Positions 35,707-43,703 of a DNA stretch of 64,000 bases are shown piece by piece. The stretch's first letter is position 1. Each line of letters begins with the position of its first letter. Origin of the DNA: Planctomycetota bacterium. GTDB taxonomy: Bacteria > Planctomycetota > Planctomycetia > Gemmatales > Gemmataceae. The notes under the pieces are model-generated. The model saw only the letters and a list, made by a program, of their open reading frames with translations. It did not search any database and had not been told where the DNA came from. The translations under genes were made by a program, and so were the position numbers. The stretch is from the NCBI GenBank assembly GCA_016872605.1, contig VGZI01000005.1, positions 1 through 64,000 of the forward strand, in the 5' to 3' direction.

Positions 35707-37491
35707 ATGCCGCAGATCATTCGAATCGCAACGATCATTCTACTGACGCTGACTGCTGGCTGTCGGCGCGACGCCGGCAAGTCACAGAACGACTCCAAGC
35801 CGGCCGACACCATCACCTCGAAAACGGGTGGAGAACTCGTGCTCGTCCCCGGCGGGTCCTTCACCATGGGCGATGCCGCCGGACGTGAGGACGAAACGCC
35901 GCACCCCGTGACGGTGTCGGCGTTTTACATGGATAAGCATGCCGTCACGCAAGAGCTTTACACGAAGGTCATGGGAACCAATCCGTCGAAGCATGTCAAT
36001 GTCAAGTGCCCCGTCGAACGCGTGCAATGGATCGACGCGGTCCGCTTCTGCAACAAATGCTCCGAACTCGACGGGCTGACGCCGTGTTACAACACCGACA
36101 CGTGGGACTGCAATTTCGCCGCCGACGGATATCGCCTGCCGACGGAAGCCGAGTGGGAATTCGCGTGCCGAGCTAGAGGAACCGGACGCTTTTGCTTCGG
36201 CGACGACGAAAAGGAGTTGCCCAAGTACGCCTGGCTTTATCCGGACTCGAAGGGCAAAACGCATCCGGTCGGCGAAAAGCTGGCTAACAGGTTCGGCCTG
36301 TACGACATGCATGGCAACGTGTGGCAATGGTGCCATGACCGCTACAGCGATTCGTACTACAAGCAAAGCCCCAAGGACGACCCGCGCGGCCCGACGACCG
36401 GCGACAAGCGAGTTTTGCGCGGCGGCGCCTGGGACACCAAGGCGGAGAAATGCCGATCCGCCTATCGTCACAAAGATTTTGCCGTGCTCGCCGACCTCTG
36501 CTTCGGCACCGACCCCTACGGCTTTCGGAGAGTGCGCGCCATGGACGCAACACCTCGCGGCGCCATGGCGGCGCTTCGTGGTGCGACGCTCCGCGTCGCA
36601 TTTCACGACGCGAAGCGTCGGGCCACGTTGTCGCTAAATCAATTATCGTTTGTCAGCACGGGCGCCGAAGACGAGAAGAAAACGCTGCCCAAAGGTAAAC
36701 CCGACGCCGCCAAACTCAAAGGAACCATCATCTTCGTCAGCGATCGCTCCGGTTCGCTCAAGATCTGGAGCATGGATGCGAGCGGCAAAAACGCCAAGCA
36801 ACTCACCAAAAGCGAAGGCCCCGATGCAGACCCGCGTTTCTCGCCCGACGGCAAACTCATTCTTTACACCACCGTCGTCGGCGGATTCCCCGAAGTCTGG
36901 GTCATGAATCGCGACGGCTCGCAACCAAAAAAAATCACCACCGGACGCGAAGCGAGCTGGGCCCCCAACGGCAAATCGATCGTCTTCATCAACGACAACC
37001 AAACCTTCGTCCGCGACCTCGACACCGGCAAGGAACGCCTCGTCACCCCCAAGGACTGGGAACGCTGCGGCGTCCCCGCCTTCAGCCCCGACGGCAAGAC
37101 CATCGCTGTCGCCAGCCGGCATCTCCCCAAGATCGGCATCTTTCTCGTCGATCTCACCGGCAAGCCACTCGGCCAACTCAAAACCGAGGAAGCCTGCTGC
37201 ACCCCCGCCTGGTCCAAAGACGGCAAGCGAATCCTCTGTCAGTCCGACAAAGGCCATATCCACGAAGTCCGCGTCGACGGCAAATCGGACGAGCAAATCA
37301 CCACCCGCCCCGACGTCCAGCACGACGCTCGCTATTCCCCCGACGGCACGATGTTCTTGTTTTGCCGGGCGCCAACGCCGAAAGGTCCCTGGCAGATTTG
37401 CGTCCAGCGCATCGACGGCGATGAGGACGATTTTGTGGTGCTAACAAAGGAAGGCTCGAACCAGTCGCCCGATTGGCACGCGCATGAGTGA
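35707..37491 (+). CDS. Lipoprotein with formylglycine-generating-enzyme-like domain and TolB-type propeller
   Basis: The 594-residue protein has a lipoprotein signal (IILLTLTAGC, Cys19). A SUMF1/FGE-sulfatase domain spans residues 40-280 (VPGGSFTMGDAAGRED; RLPTEAEWEFACRARG; GLYDMHGNVWQWCHDRY; RVLRGGAWD). A PD40/TolB-like propeller runs from about 335 to the end (FVSDRSGSLKIWSMDASGKNAKQLT; FSPDGKLILYTT). The join contains a palindromic insertion (residues 291-307). GAGGAA precedes the ATG. The domain may bind or modify sugars or proteins; the fusion's job is unknown. Confidence 0.85.
   Translation: MPQIIRIATIILLTLTAGCRRDAGKSQNDSKPADTITSKTGGELVLVPGGSFTMGDAAGREDETPHPVTVSAFYMDKHAVTQELYTKVMGTNPSKHVNVKCPVERVQWIDAVRFCNKCSELDGLTPCYNTDTWDCNFAADGYRLPTEAEWEFACRARGTGRFCFGDDEKELPKYAWLYPDSKGKTHPVGEKLANRFGLYDMHGNVWQWCHDRYSDSYYKQSPKDDPRGPTTGDKRVLRGGAWDTKAEKCRSAYRHKDFAVLADLCFGTDPYGFRRVRAMDATPRGAMAALRGATLRVAFHDAKRRATLSLNQLSFVSTGAEDEKKTLPKGKPDAAKLKGTIIFVSDRSGSLKIWSMDASGKNAKQLTKSEGPDADPRFSPDGKLILYTTVVGGFPEVWVMNRDGSQPKKITTGREASWAPNGKSIVFINDNQTFVRDLDTGKERLVTPKDWERCGVPAFSPDGKTIAVASRHLPKIGIFLVDLTGKPLGQLKTEEACCTPAWSKDGKRILCQSDKGHIHEVRVDGKSDEQITTRPDVQHDARYSPDGTMFLFCRAPTPKGPWQICVQRIDGDEDDFVVLTKEGSNQSPDWHAHE
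36577..36627. repeat. In-frame palindrome inside the SUMF1-TolB gene
   Basis: Arms 36577-36598 and 36606-36627 match over 22 positions with three mismatches around a 7-base loop; each arm contains CGACGCT(C/T)CGCGTCG. It is read in frame as RGATLRVAFHDAKRRAT, exactly between the two domains. The core GACGCTCCGCGTC resembles the CACGCTCCGCGTG core of the priA and htrA elements. Confidence 0.75.
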
Positions 37492-37505
37492 TCCGTCAGA
37501 GCCTC

Positions 37506-37547
37506 GCACGAAGTAAGCGGCGACGGAGTGCGCCGCTTACTTCGTGC
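37506..37547. terminator. Palindrome between convergent genes (CGAAGTAAGCGGC family)
   Basis: GCACGAAGTAAGCGGCG (37506-37522) pairs perfectly with CGCCGCTTACTTCGTGC (37531-37547). It lies between the convergent SUMF1-TolB and prenyltransferase-like genes and shares its core with 31934-31988. Confidence 0.75.
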
Positions 37548-37563
37548 ACGGCTCGTCAATTCT

Positions 37564-38454
37564 TCATGGCGTTTTCAACCAATGCATGGTAATGACCGCG
37601 AAGTAGGTGGCGCCGACGGTCGATGTCTTGCCGGGGGCAATGCCGTACCCGCCGTCCGCATTTCGGCACTTGGCGACGAAGGAGCGCACGCCTTCGACGT
37701 TGTCGGGCTGGGCCTTGAGCATCATAAAGCAGCGCATGACGCGGTAAGTGGTTTCGAGGTCGGAAGCGATTTCGTTGTCGCCTTTGCCCCAGCCGCCGTT
37801 CTGCCGCTGGCCGGCGCGAATGACTTTCAGGATGCGCTCCTTCGGCAAATCGGCGCTAGGCTCGAGGCGCATCAGCGTGACGGCGGCGCTTGCCGAGTCG
37901 CGCGCCAGGCCGGGGCCTTTGCCGAACGTGCCGTCGTCGTTGCGCAGCGCCGCGATTGGCTTGTGCCACAGCTCGACTTTTGGGGTCGTCGCCTTGAGAT
38001 TCTCCATGCCAGCGGCCGCGAGCCGCACTTCTTCGAACGTCCGGGCGTTGTCGCGAAAATACTTGATCGATGCGTCGGAGTAGGCTTGCGTGGACAGCTG
38101 GAGGTTAACGACCGCCATGATGCCGACAGCCGTCGTGAAGACGTCGGGCTTGCCCTTGGGTTCATCGCAAAACGCGCCGGCGTCGCGGTCCCAGCAGCTT
38201 TCGACGAACTTGACACAGCCTTCTTTGTTTGGCAACTCGCCGCCCAGGTACTTCAGTGCTCGAATCGCGGCTGAGGTGGAACGCAGAGTCGGACCCGGCG
38301 TCGGCTCATCCGATTTCGCCTCGAAGGGGCGAAACGCGCCGTTGGCGGCTTGCAACTTTTGCACGTAGTCGATGGTTTTCTTGACGCTGGGATCGCCCGC
38401 GTTTGCCGACGCCGCGACGAGTACGCCAATGAAAAGGAACATGAATCGATGCAT
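37564..38454 (-). CDS. Secreted prenyltransferase-like alpha/alpha-toroid protein
   Basis: The 296-residue protein has a signal peptide (FLFIGVLVAASANA) and repeated helical-hairpin units typical of the prenyltransferase/squalene-oxidase repeat fold: VKKTIDYVQKLQAANGAF, STSAAIRALKYLGG, GVRSFVAKCRNADGGYG. The start at 38454 follows GAGGG. It resembles protein prenyltransferase beta subunits in fold, but the secreted location argues against that activity. Function is unknown. Confidence 0.8.
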   Translation of the reverse strand: MHRFMFLFIGVLVAASANAGDPSVKKTIDYVQKLQAANGAFRPFEAKSDEPTPGPTLRSTSAAIRALKYLGGELPNKEGCVKFVESCWDRDAGAFCDEPKGKPDVFTTAVGIMAVVNLQLSTQAYSDASIKYFRDNARTFEEVRLAAAGMENLKATTPKVELWHKPIAALRNDDGTFGKGPGLARDSASAAVTLMRLEPSADLPKERILKVIRAGQRQNGGWGKGDNEIASDLETTYRVMRCFMMLKAQPDNVEGVRSFVAKCRNADGGYGIAPGKTSTVGATYFAVITMHWLKTP

Positions 38455-38500
38455 TTTCAGCCCTCGGGTAGTGAATGTCGATATATGAATCAAACCGGTT

Positions 38501-38570
38501 TTCGTTTAGCGCTCGCGTTGCACTGCCAGCGACTCCATTCCACCAGGCGAGCCGCGGGCGCTGAACGAGA
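38501..38570. repeat. TTTAGCGCTCGC/GCGCTAAACG-family repeat (diverged copy)
   Basis: TTCGTTTAGCGCTCGC at 38501-38516 faces GGGCGCTGAACGA near 38556-38568. It is a longer-loop version of the elements at 41406, 51896, 53576 and 55709. It lies in the divergent region upstream of the prenyltransferase-like gene. Confidence 0.6.
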
Positions 38571-38720
38571 AACCAATCCATTTTTTCTCCAATCTCCTCT
38601 GGACAACTCATCCCGTTTCTGGCATAGGGCCGCCACACTTGAGCGAAAAATCAGAAAAACGTCGATCGGCCCTCTTTGTGGGGAAGAAGGCGTTCGGAAT
38701 ATGGGGCACGGGGGAAGACC

Positions 38721-39122
38721 ATGCGCTTCACGTGGGCAGCGTTAACGATCGCGCTGAGCCTCGGCATCGTCGGCCTGGCGTCGGCGCAAGAATCAGGCAA
38801 CTGGTTCACACGCTGGTTCACGCCCACGCTCGAACGCAAGTCGGAGAAACCCGCCAAGGAAGAGGTCAAGCCCGACACCGCCAAGCTCCAGGAAACTATT
38901 AACGCCACCAAAGCGACGCAGGCCACCAACGATTGGCTGCGCCGCCAGGAAATCTGCAATCGGCTCATGGAAATCGCCAACGCGACCGGCGACGAGGACC
39001 TTCGCCGCAAGGCCCAAGTACTGGACGGCCGAGCTTATGACATCTACCTGGCGACCAAGAACCAGATTCGAACAGTCGTGCCTTCGGCGAACGAAACCGA
39101 CACAAAGAAGGGAGGCCGCTGA
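38721..39122 (+). CDS. Small secreted protein of unknown function
   Basis: The 133-residue protein has a signal peptide (FTWAALTIALSLGIVGLASA) and a helical, charged body with GNWFTRWFTPTLERK and ATNDWLRRQEICNRLMEIANATGDEDLRRKAQVLDGRAYDIYLA. ATG 38721 has GGGGGA upstream. The stop overlaps the start of the following lipoprotein gene (TGATG), so the two are probably translated together and may act together at the cell surface. Confidence 0.7.
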   Translation: MRFTWAALTIALSLGIVGLASAQESGNWFTRWFTPTLERKSEKPAKEEVKPDTAKLQETINATKATQATNDWLRRQEICNRLMEIANATGDEDLRRKAQVLDGRAYDIYLATKNQIRTVVPSANETDTKKGGR

Positions 39123-39364
39123 TGAAGCGAATTGCCATCCTTGTCGGACTGCTGTTGTGTGCGGGATGCTTCACCGCCGCGCCGCCCCCCGCACTGATCA
39201 CGATGCCGCCGCTGGTTGACATGAACGTCAAAGCGTTCCCGGCGGTTTTGCCGGAACAGATTAACGAGCAGAACGCCCATCAAAGAGCGCAAGAGTTGGA
39301 GGATGAACTCAATCGCGAACAGCAACGGCTCACGCTGAGCACCGGCTCGCGCGAACGCCCGTAG
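39122..39364 (+). CDS. Small lipoprotein of unknown function
   Basis: The 80-residue protein has a lipobox (LLLCAGC) after a short signal, a proline-rich stretch (APPPALITMPP) and a helical C-terminus (INEQNAHQRAQELEDELNREQQRL). It overlaps the preceding gene at TGATG and is followed by a strong terminator. Confidence 0.7.
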   Translation: MKRIAILVGLLLCAGCFTAAPPPALITMPPLVDMNVKAFPAVLPEQINEQNAHQRAQELEDELNREQQRLTLSTGSRERP

Positions 39365-39398
39365 CTAGAAAAAACGCGAGAGGCTGGCACTCTCACGT

Positions 39399-39447
39399 AG
39401 CAGGTCGGCCGCCTATCGGGGGAACGGCGCCGGCCTGCATTTTTTTG
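39399..39447 (+). terminator. Rho-independent terminator
   Basis: GCAGG-CGGC-CGCC on the left pairs with GGCG-CCGG-CCTGC on the right, with a bulge, followed by CATTTTTTT. It closes the two-gene unit 38721-39364. Confidence 0.8.
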
Positions 39448-39514
39448 CGCGCTCCTCGTTTCGCGCCCGCCCGGCGCCTTGCAAACGATGAATCCGCTCT
39501 GAATTTCTTTGCGC

Positions 39515-39541
39515 TTCCTTCGCTTACGCTTCAGGCTCTGA
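39515..39541. repeat. TTCGCTTACGCTTCAGGCTCTGA repeat overlapping the tilS stop
   Basis: The TTCGCTTACGCTTCAGG element appears here, as an inverted pair at 51030-51087, at 58243-58267, and in degenerate tandem form near 33592-33635. On the minus strand it supplies the last codons (SEPEA) and the TAA of tilS. Confidence 0.75.
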
Positions 39542-40549
39542 TGGCAAACGAATCTGCACGACGCGGCCGACACGCGCGACGTGCAGGCGTCCCGGGAAAT
39601 CGCACGCCGACGCTCTGCCCATTGCAATCTGTGCCAAGCGTTGCCAGCGGTCGTAGTCCATGTCGCCCATCGGAAAACTCTCGCGCTGCCAGACCAGCCG
39701 AAATATTGCGCGAACATCGTCCACTGGGGCTTTCTCAAGAACTATCGCCGACAACACGAGGACGTCCTTCGCCCGAGGCAATTCGGCTTGCTCCAATAGG
39801 GCTTCCGCACGTTGCGATTCTTCCGTGGCAAGGCCTCGGCATTGGTCGGCCAGTCGGCAAAGTACGTCGACAATCGCCGGATTGTACTCTTCCGTCAAGC
39901 GAGGCAGCAAATCAAGACGCAGCCGATTTCGCATGAAACGCATATCGGCGTTGGATGAATCAATGCGATACGTGATCCGTCGGTCTTGCAGGTACTGTAG
40001 GACATCGGCACGGCGAACAGAGAGCAGCGGCCGAACGAGCGACACGGTCACGTCGAGCGGTCGGCATTCGGTCATGCCGGAGAGCCCTTGAACGCCGCTG
40101 CCACGCAACAAGCGAAACAACACCGTCTCCGCCTGGTCGTCGGCCGTGTGTCCGACGGCGATCCAGGCCGCTTGTTCTTGGACCGCGAGTTCGGTGAGCC
40201 AGCGATAGCGCTCGCGTCGGGCTACGCCTTCGAGGTTTTCTCGCTCGGCCTCGGCAATCGTCGCGACGGCGATTCGCGTTGTGACGCAGCGAATGCGCGG
40301 CGTGTCGGCGAGGTTCCAGGCCATCGGGAGGTCCTGGACGAACGCTTCGTCGCCGTCACTCTCGTCGCCGCGCAGTTGATGGTTGATATGAGCCAACGTG
40401 AGTCGCGGAAGTGTGCCAGATCGCAAGAGGTCGGCGCACACATGCGCCAGCGCCACGCTATCGGGTCCGCCGGAAACGGCGACGATGCCGGGCGATTGAC
40501 CGTGGCCATGGCGCTGTAGGCACTCGGCAACGTGTACGGATAAGGTCAT
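39524..40549 (-). CDS. tilS: tRNA(Ile)-lysidine synthetase
   Basis: The 341-residue cytoplasmic enzyme attaches lysine to C34 of the CAU-anticodon isoleucine tRNA, changing it to read AUA. The PP-loop is VAVSGGPDSVALAH (residues 26-31 core), followed by HINHQLRGDESDGDEAFV and WIAVGHTADDQAETVLFRLLRGSG. The ATG at 40549 overlaps the trpC stop (ATGA), so it is coupled to trpC. The C-terminal SEPEA and stop come from a dispersed repeat. Length is on the short side for the family, consistent with a reduced C-terminal domain. Confidence 0.93.
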   Translation of the reverse strand: MTLSVHVAECLQRHGHGQSPGIVAVSGGPDSVALAHVCADLLRSGTLPRLTLAHINHQLRGDESDGDEAFVQDLPMAWNLADTPRIRCVTTRIAVATIAEAERENLEGVARRERYRWLTELAVQEQAAWIAVGHTADDQAETVLFRLLRGSGVQGLSGMTECRPLDVTVSLVRPLLSVRRADVLQYLQDRRITYRIDSSNADMRFMRNRLRLDLLPRLTEEYNPAIVDVLCRLADQCRGLATEESQRAEALLEQAELPRAKDVLVLSAIVLEKAPVDDVRAIFRLVWQRESFPMGDMDYDRWQRLAQIAMGRASACDFPGRLHVARVGRVVQIRLPSEPEA

Positions 40550-41373
40550 CCGTTGCCTCGCAGTTCGCGCAGCTTTGCGCCAATGTCATCGGAGCGCATA
40601 AACGTCTCGCCGACGAGCACTGCCTTGACGCCGGCGGCCTCGAGTCGCTCCATGTCGGCCCGTGTTCGGATGCCGCTCTCGCTCACACAGCAGCACTCTG
40701 CGGGAATGCTCTCAACGAGTTCCAGCGTGTGGTCGAGGCTGGTCACGAACGTGCGCAGGTTGCGATTGTTGATCCCCACGATTTTTGCGCCGGCATCGAG
40801 CACTCGTTGCAGATTTTCGCGATCGTACAACTCGACGAGCGCTTGCATGCCGAGGTCATGGATCTGCGTCAAGAGCGCCGGGAGTTCGCGAGGGCCGAGG
40901 ATCTCGGCAATCAACAGGACGGCATCGGCGCCGGCGACGCGGGCTTCGATCACCTGGTAGGCATCGACAATGAAGTCCTTGCGCAGCACCGGCGGCGCGA
41001 CCGCTTGGCGAATCGCGGTCAGATACGACAAGTGTCCCTGGAAGAAGGGCTCATCGGTGAGCACGCTGATGGCGTCGGCGCCATTGGCTGCGTAGATGCG
41101 GGCGATGGCGACCGGATCGAAGTCGGCCCGCAACACGCCGGCGGAGGGCGACGCCTTCTTGACCTCGGCGATGATCGCGAGTTTTCCGCGCGCCCCTTGT
41201 GGGAGAGGGGTCAGGGGTGAGGGGGACATGCCCCGTTCGAGGGCGGCGCGGAAGTTGCGCACCGGCGGAGCGATCGACAATCGCGCCTCCAGGTGAGCAA
41301 CCGGAGTGGCGTCTCGGCGACGCTCTAGGTCCCGCCGCGTTGAAATCACGATGCGTTCGAGGATGTTGTTCAT
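40546..41373 (-). CDS. trpC: Indole-3-glycerol phosphate synthase with repeat-derived insertion
   Basis: The 275-residue TIM-barrel enzyme closes the indole ring in tryptophan synthesis. IIAEVKKASPS, VLTDEPFFQG, VLRKDFIVDAYQV, GADAVLLIAEIL, IVGINNRNLRTF and VSESGI are clear TrpC motifs. Residues 49-63 (MSPSPLTPLPQGARG) are encoded by a dispersed repeat and are absent from ordinary TrpC. They lie before the first beta strand, so the barrel core is kept. ATG 41373 begins at the conserved N-terminus. It is coupled to tilS; no other trp genes are nearby. Confidence 0.93.
   Translation of the reverse strand: MNNILERIVISTRRDLERRRDATPVAHLEARLSIAPPVRNFRAALERGMSPSPLTPLPQGARGKLAIIAEVKKASPSAGVLRADFDPVAIARIYAANGADAISVLTDEPFFQGHLSYLTAIRQAVAPPVLRKDFIVDAYQVIEARVAGADAVLLIAEILGPRELPALLTQIHDLGMQALVELYDRENLQRVLDAGAKIVGINNRNLRTFVTSLDHTLELVESIPAECCCVSESGIRTRADMERLEAAGVKAVLVGETFMRSDDIGAKLRELRGNG
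41185..41229. repeat. In-frame CCCTCACCCC/CCCCTCTCCC element inside trpC
   Basis: The minus strand reads CCCCCTCACCCCTGACCCCT followed by CTCCCACAAGGGGCGCG, the same kind of sequence as the intergenic pair at 29553-29655. It adds 15 residues (45 bases) to TrpC without changing frame. Confidence 0.8.
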
Positions 41374-41405
41374 ACAAAACGACTTTGCCGCCGCGTGGTG
41401 TTCCG

Positions 41406-41455
41406 CCTCTTCGTTTAGCGTTCGCACGGCGCCACGCGGGCGCTAAACGAAGAGG
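41406..41455. repeat. CGTTTAGCG/CGCTAAACG palindrome, copy upstream of trpC
   Basis: A 50-base palindrome with ends CCTCTTCGTTTAGCG and CGCTAAACGAAGAGG and a GCGCC centre. Near-identical elements lie at 51896-51942, 53576-53620 and 55709-55757. It sits in the divergent gap between trpC and the CPBP gene. Confidence 0.85.
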
Positions 41456-41489
41456 CTGTTACTCATGTTATCCGAAAAAAAGGATCGCC

Positions 41490-42635
41490 GTGAACGATGG
41501 CCTGCATGATCTGAAGTGGAACGCCATCGCCTATGCCATCGTCGCCGGCGTCTCCGTGATCGCGCTGGTGGTCATGTGGTTTCTTGTTCCCGCGCTGAGC
41601 GAGCGCTGGCTGCCGATTCAGCGACTGCGGCCCGGCTCATGGACGGGACAAGAAGTCTTCATCAGCATCTGCGCCACCTTCGGGTTTCCGCTTCTGATCG
41701 TGCAAGGTCTGATCGCCGTGGGTTTCTTCCTGCCTCTCATTGGGCCGAGTCCCGATCTCGAGCGAATGACGCCTGAACTGCGCGAGTATGTCCAGCGCTG
41801 CGCCGTCATCAGCAGTCCGTTGAGCCTTACGGTGATACTGGCTTTCTTGTTCTACCTGCTCTACATTCGCATCGGCGATCGACCGCACCAGTACGGCCTG
41901 ACGTGGGCGCGCTGGCCGAACAACGTCGCCCTCGGCCTGGCGGTGTTCGTGCCGGTGACGCCGATCGTGCTTGGCATCTTCGCCCTTCTGACATTCTTGT
42001 TGCCGAGTACCATTCATCAGATGGTGGCGCAGGGCCGGCACGATCCGCCCTTCTGGGAATGGACCCTGATGGGCTTCCAAGCCACAATAGCGGCGCCGAT
42101 CCTCGAAGAAGTCCTCGTGCGCGGCATTCTGCTGGGCTGGTTGAGGCGGGCATCGCTCGTCGGGCATGTCGTTCTTGTCGCGTCGTCCGTTTTCTTGGTT
42201 GGACACGATGTTGTCCCGTTCAACCTGGACTCGGGCCGCTTTGAGGTCAACTACGAGAAAGTACTACCGTCCTTTTTTGCAGTCACGCTGGCCTTCGGCT
42301 ATGCCTACTGGATGCACAAACTGAAACGCGATTTCGACCTTGACGAAATGGAAACGCAAGATTGGATGCTCGAGCCAAGCCCGGAACCCAGCGAGCGCGA
42401 CGAGGCCAGGCAATACAAATGGTCGCACGCCAACTCTTATCTTGCGATCTATGGCTCAGCGATGTGGTTCGCCGTGATTCATCCTTGGCCCGCCCCGGTG
42501 CCGCTCTTCCTCTTCGGTCTAGTGCTCGGCTGGATCGCCTACCGCACGCAAAGCCTGGTCGGCCCGATTACGCTGCATGTCGCGCTGAATTTGCTGTCGT
42601 TCATTGCCCTGTACGGCAGCGTGGCGACTCGTTAG
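41490..42635 (+). CDS. CPBP-family (CAAX/Abi) intramembrane metalloprotease
   Basis: The 381-residue membrane protein has about eight helices. Catalytic motifs are EEVLVRGILLGWLRR (EExxxR, near residue 203), FAVIHPWPAPVPLFLFGLVLGWIAYRT (His of motif 3) and LHVALNLLSF (HxxxN). The GTG start at 41490 has AAGGA upstream. It may process signal-bearing or prenylated peptides; the target is unknown. The stop codon lies in the outer arm of a palindrome shared with ygfZ. Confidence 0.85.
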   Translation: MNDGLHDLKWNAIAYAIVAGVSVIALVVMWFLVPALSERWLPIQRLRPGSWTGQEVFISICATFGFPLLIVQGLIAVGFFLPLIGPSPDLERMTPELREYVQRCAVISSPLSLTVILAFLFYLLYIRIGDRPHQYGLTWARWPNNVALGLAVFVPVTPIVLGIFALLTFLLPSTIHQMVAQGRHDPPFWEWTLMGFQATIAAPILEEVLVRGILLGWLRRASLVGHVVLVASSVFLVGHDVVPFNLDSGRFEVNYEKVLPSFFAVTLAFGYAYWMHKLKRDFDLDEMETQDWMLEPSPEPSERDEARQYKWSHANSYLAIYGSAMWFAVIHPWPAPVPLFLFGLVLGWIAYRTQSLVGPITLHVALNLLSFIALYGSVATR

Positions 42636-42687
42636 CTGGACGCGCAAGCGACGGACACTCCATCCGTCGCTTGCGCGTCCGGCTAAC
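42631..42687. terminator. Bidirectional palindrome containing both convergent stop codons
   Basis: Perfect 18-bp arms (42638-42655 and 42663-42680), extended outward by GTTAGC and GCTAAC, enclose a 7-base loop. The TAG of the CPBP gene (42633-42635) and the stop of ygfZ (42683-42685) lie in the outer ends. Confidence 0.8.
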
Positions 42688-43582
42688 AAAACGGCAACGC
42701 GCTGACAATTCCGGGTCTGCCATCGACTTCGACCTTCGTCCCCGCGTCCCACGAGCCGCGTTTCAAATAAGCGAGGGCGATCACTTGTCCAAGCCGCGGC
42801 GAGAACACGGACGATGTGACCTGGCCGACCTCGTCGTTGCCGCGCATCGCCTTGGCGCCGGCGGCGAATGGCGTGTCGCCGGCGATCGTGATTCCCATGA
42901 GGAGCCGATTGACCTGGCCGCGATCGCGCGCCATTACGATGGTTTCCTGGCCGAGGTAGCAGCCCTTGTTGTAGGAGATGGCCTGCGGGCGGTTGACTTC
43001 CATGGCCAGGCGATTTTCGTCGATGTCGATGCCGTACTCGGGCAGCCCGGCTTCGATGCGTAGGACGTTGTACCAAGCGGCATCGCCGAGCGTCGCTCCG
43101 GCGGCGACAAGTGATTGGCGAAGCGTCGCCGCTTCCTTGATCGGGTAGAAGCAATCGACCCCTTCGACGCCGGACAATTGGTGCGATCGGCCGTGCGATC
43201 CCGCGAGTGAGCCAGCGCCCGCCCCGATGACGCGCAGGACGCCAACTTCCAGCGTGCGATCGGTCAACTCGACCTGTTCGCTGATCAGAAAGCGATTGAG
43301 ATGCTCGAGGATTTTTTCCGCCTGCCGGGCGACCGTCTCGAGCCAAAACAGATTGGTCGCCCGGTGCGTGATCCACACGTGAGCCACGACGCGAGCCTTG
43401 TTCGTCGTCAAGAACGCTTCACGCGTTTCGCCGACAGGCAACGTCTTAATGTCCTGCGTGCAGAGATTATGCAAAAACGTGGCCGCATCCGGCCCGGCTG
43501 CTTCGATCACGGTGCGGCCGGTGAGGTCGAAGAGGATAGGGCTGTCGAGGGTGGAGCGATTTTCGGTCGATGAATTGGCCAT
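42683..43582 (-). CDS. ygfZ: YgfZ/GcvT-type folate-binding protein
   Basis: The 299-residue protein belongs to the YgfZ group, which uses folate to help iron-sulfur cluster assembly and repair. The hallmark is KGCYLGQETIVMARDRGQVNRLLMG. The N-terminus (FDLTGRTVIEAAGPDAATFLHNLCTQDI) is the usual fold start. Start 43582 is chosen from the family beginning; 43618 is possible, and neither has a clear Shine-Dalgarno. The last codon and stop fall within a palindrome. Confidence 0.9.
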   Translation of the reverse strand: MANSSTENRSTLDSPILFDLTGRTVIEAAGPDAATFLHNLCTQDIKTLPVGETREAFLTTNKARVVAHVWITHRATNLFWLETVARQAEKILEHLNRFLISEQVELTDRTLEVGVLRVIGAGAGSLAGSHGRSHQLSGVEGVDCFYPIKEAATLRQSLVAAGATLGDAAWYNVLRIEAGLPEYGIDIDENRLAMEVNRPQAISYNKGCYLGQETIVMARDRGQVNRLLMGITIAGDTPFAAGAKAMRGNDEVGQVTSSVFSPRLGQVIALAYLKRGSWDAGTKVEVDGRPGIVSALPFC

Positions 43583-43637
43583 GATACCACTATGTTGCCC
43601 GTCGGCGGTATTCGGCATGAAAAGCCGTTTCTATCAG

Positions 43638-43656
43638 CCCAGGCCAAAGGCCTGGG
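43638..43656. repeat. Short palindrome upstream of ygfZ
   Basis: CCCAGGCC and GGCCTGGG form an 8-bp stem with a 3-base loop, and CAGCCC/GGGCTG echoes extend it. It lies between the propeller gene and ygfZ on the same strand. Confidence 0.5.
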
Positions 43657-43703
43657 TGCAGGCCGATGTGTTTTTGTTTCCGGGCTGACAGGCCGAGATA
43701 CCA

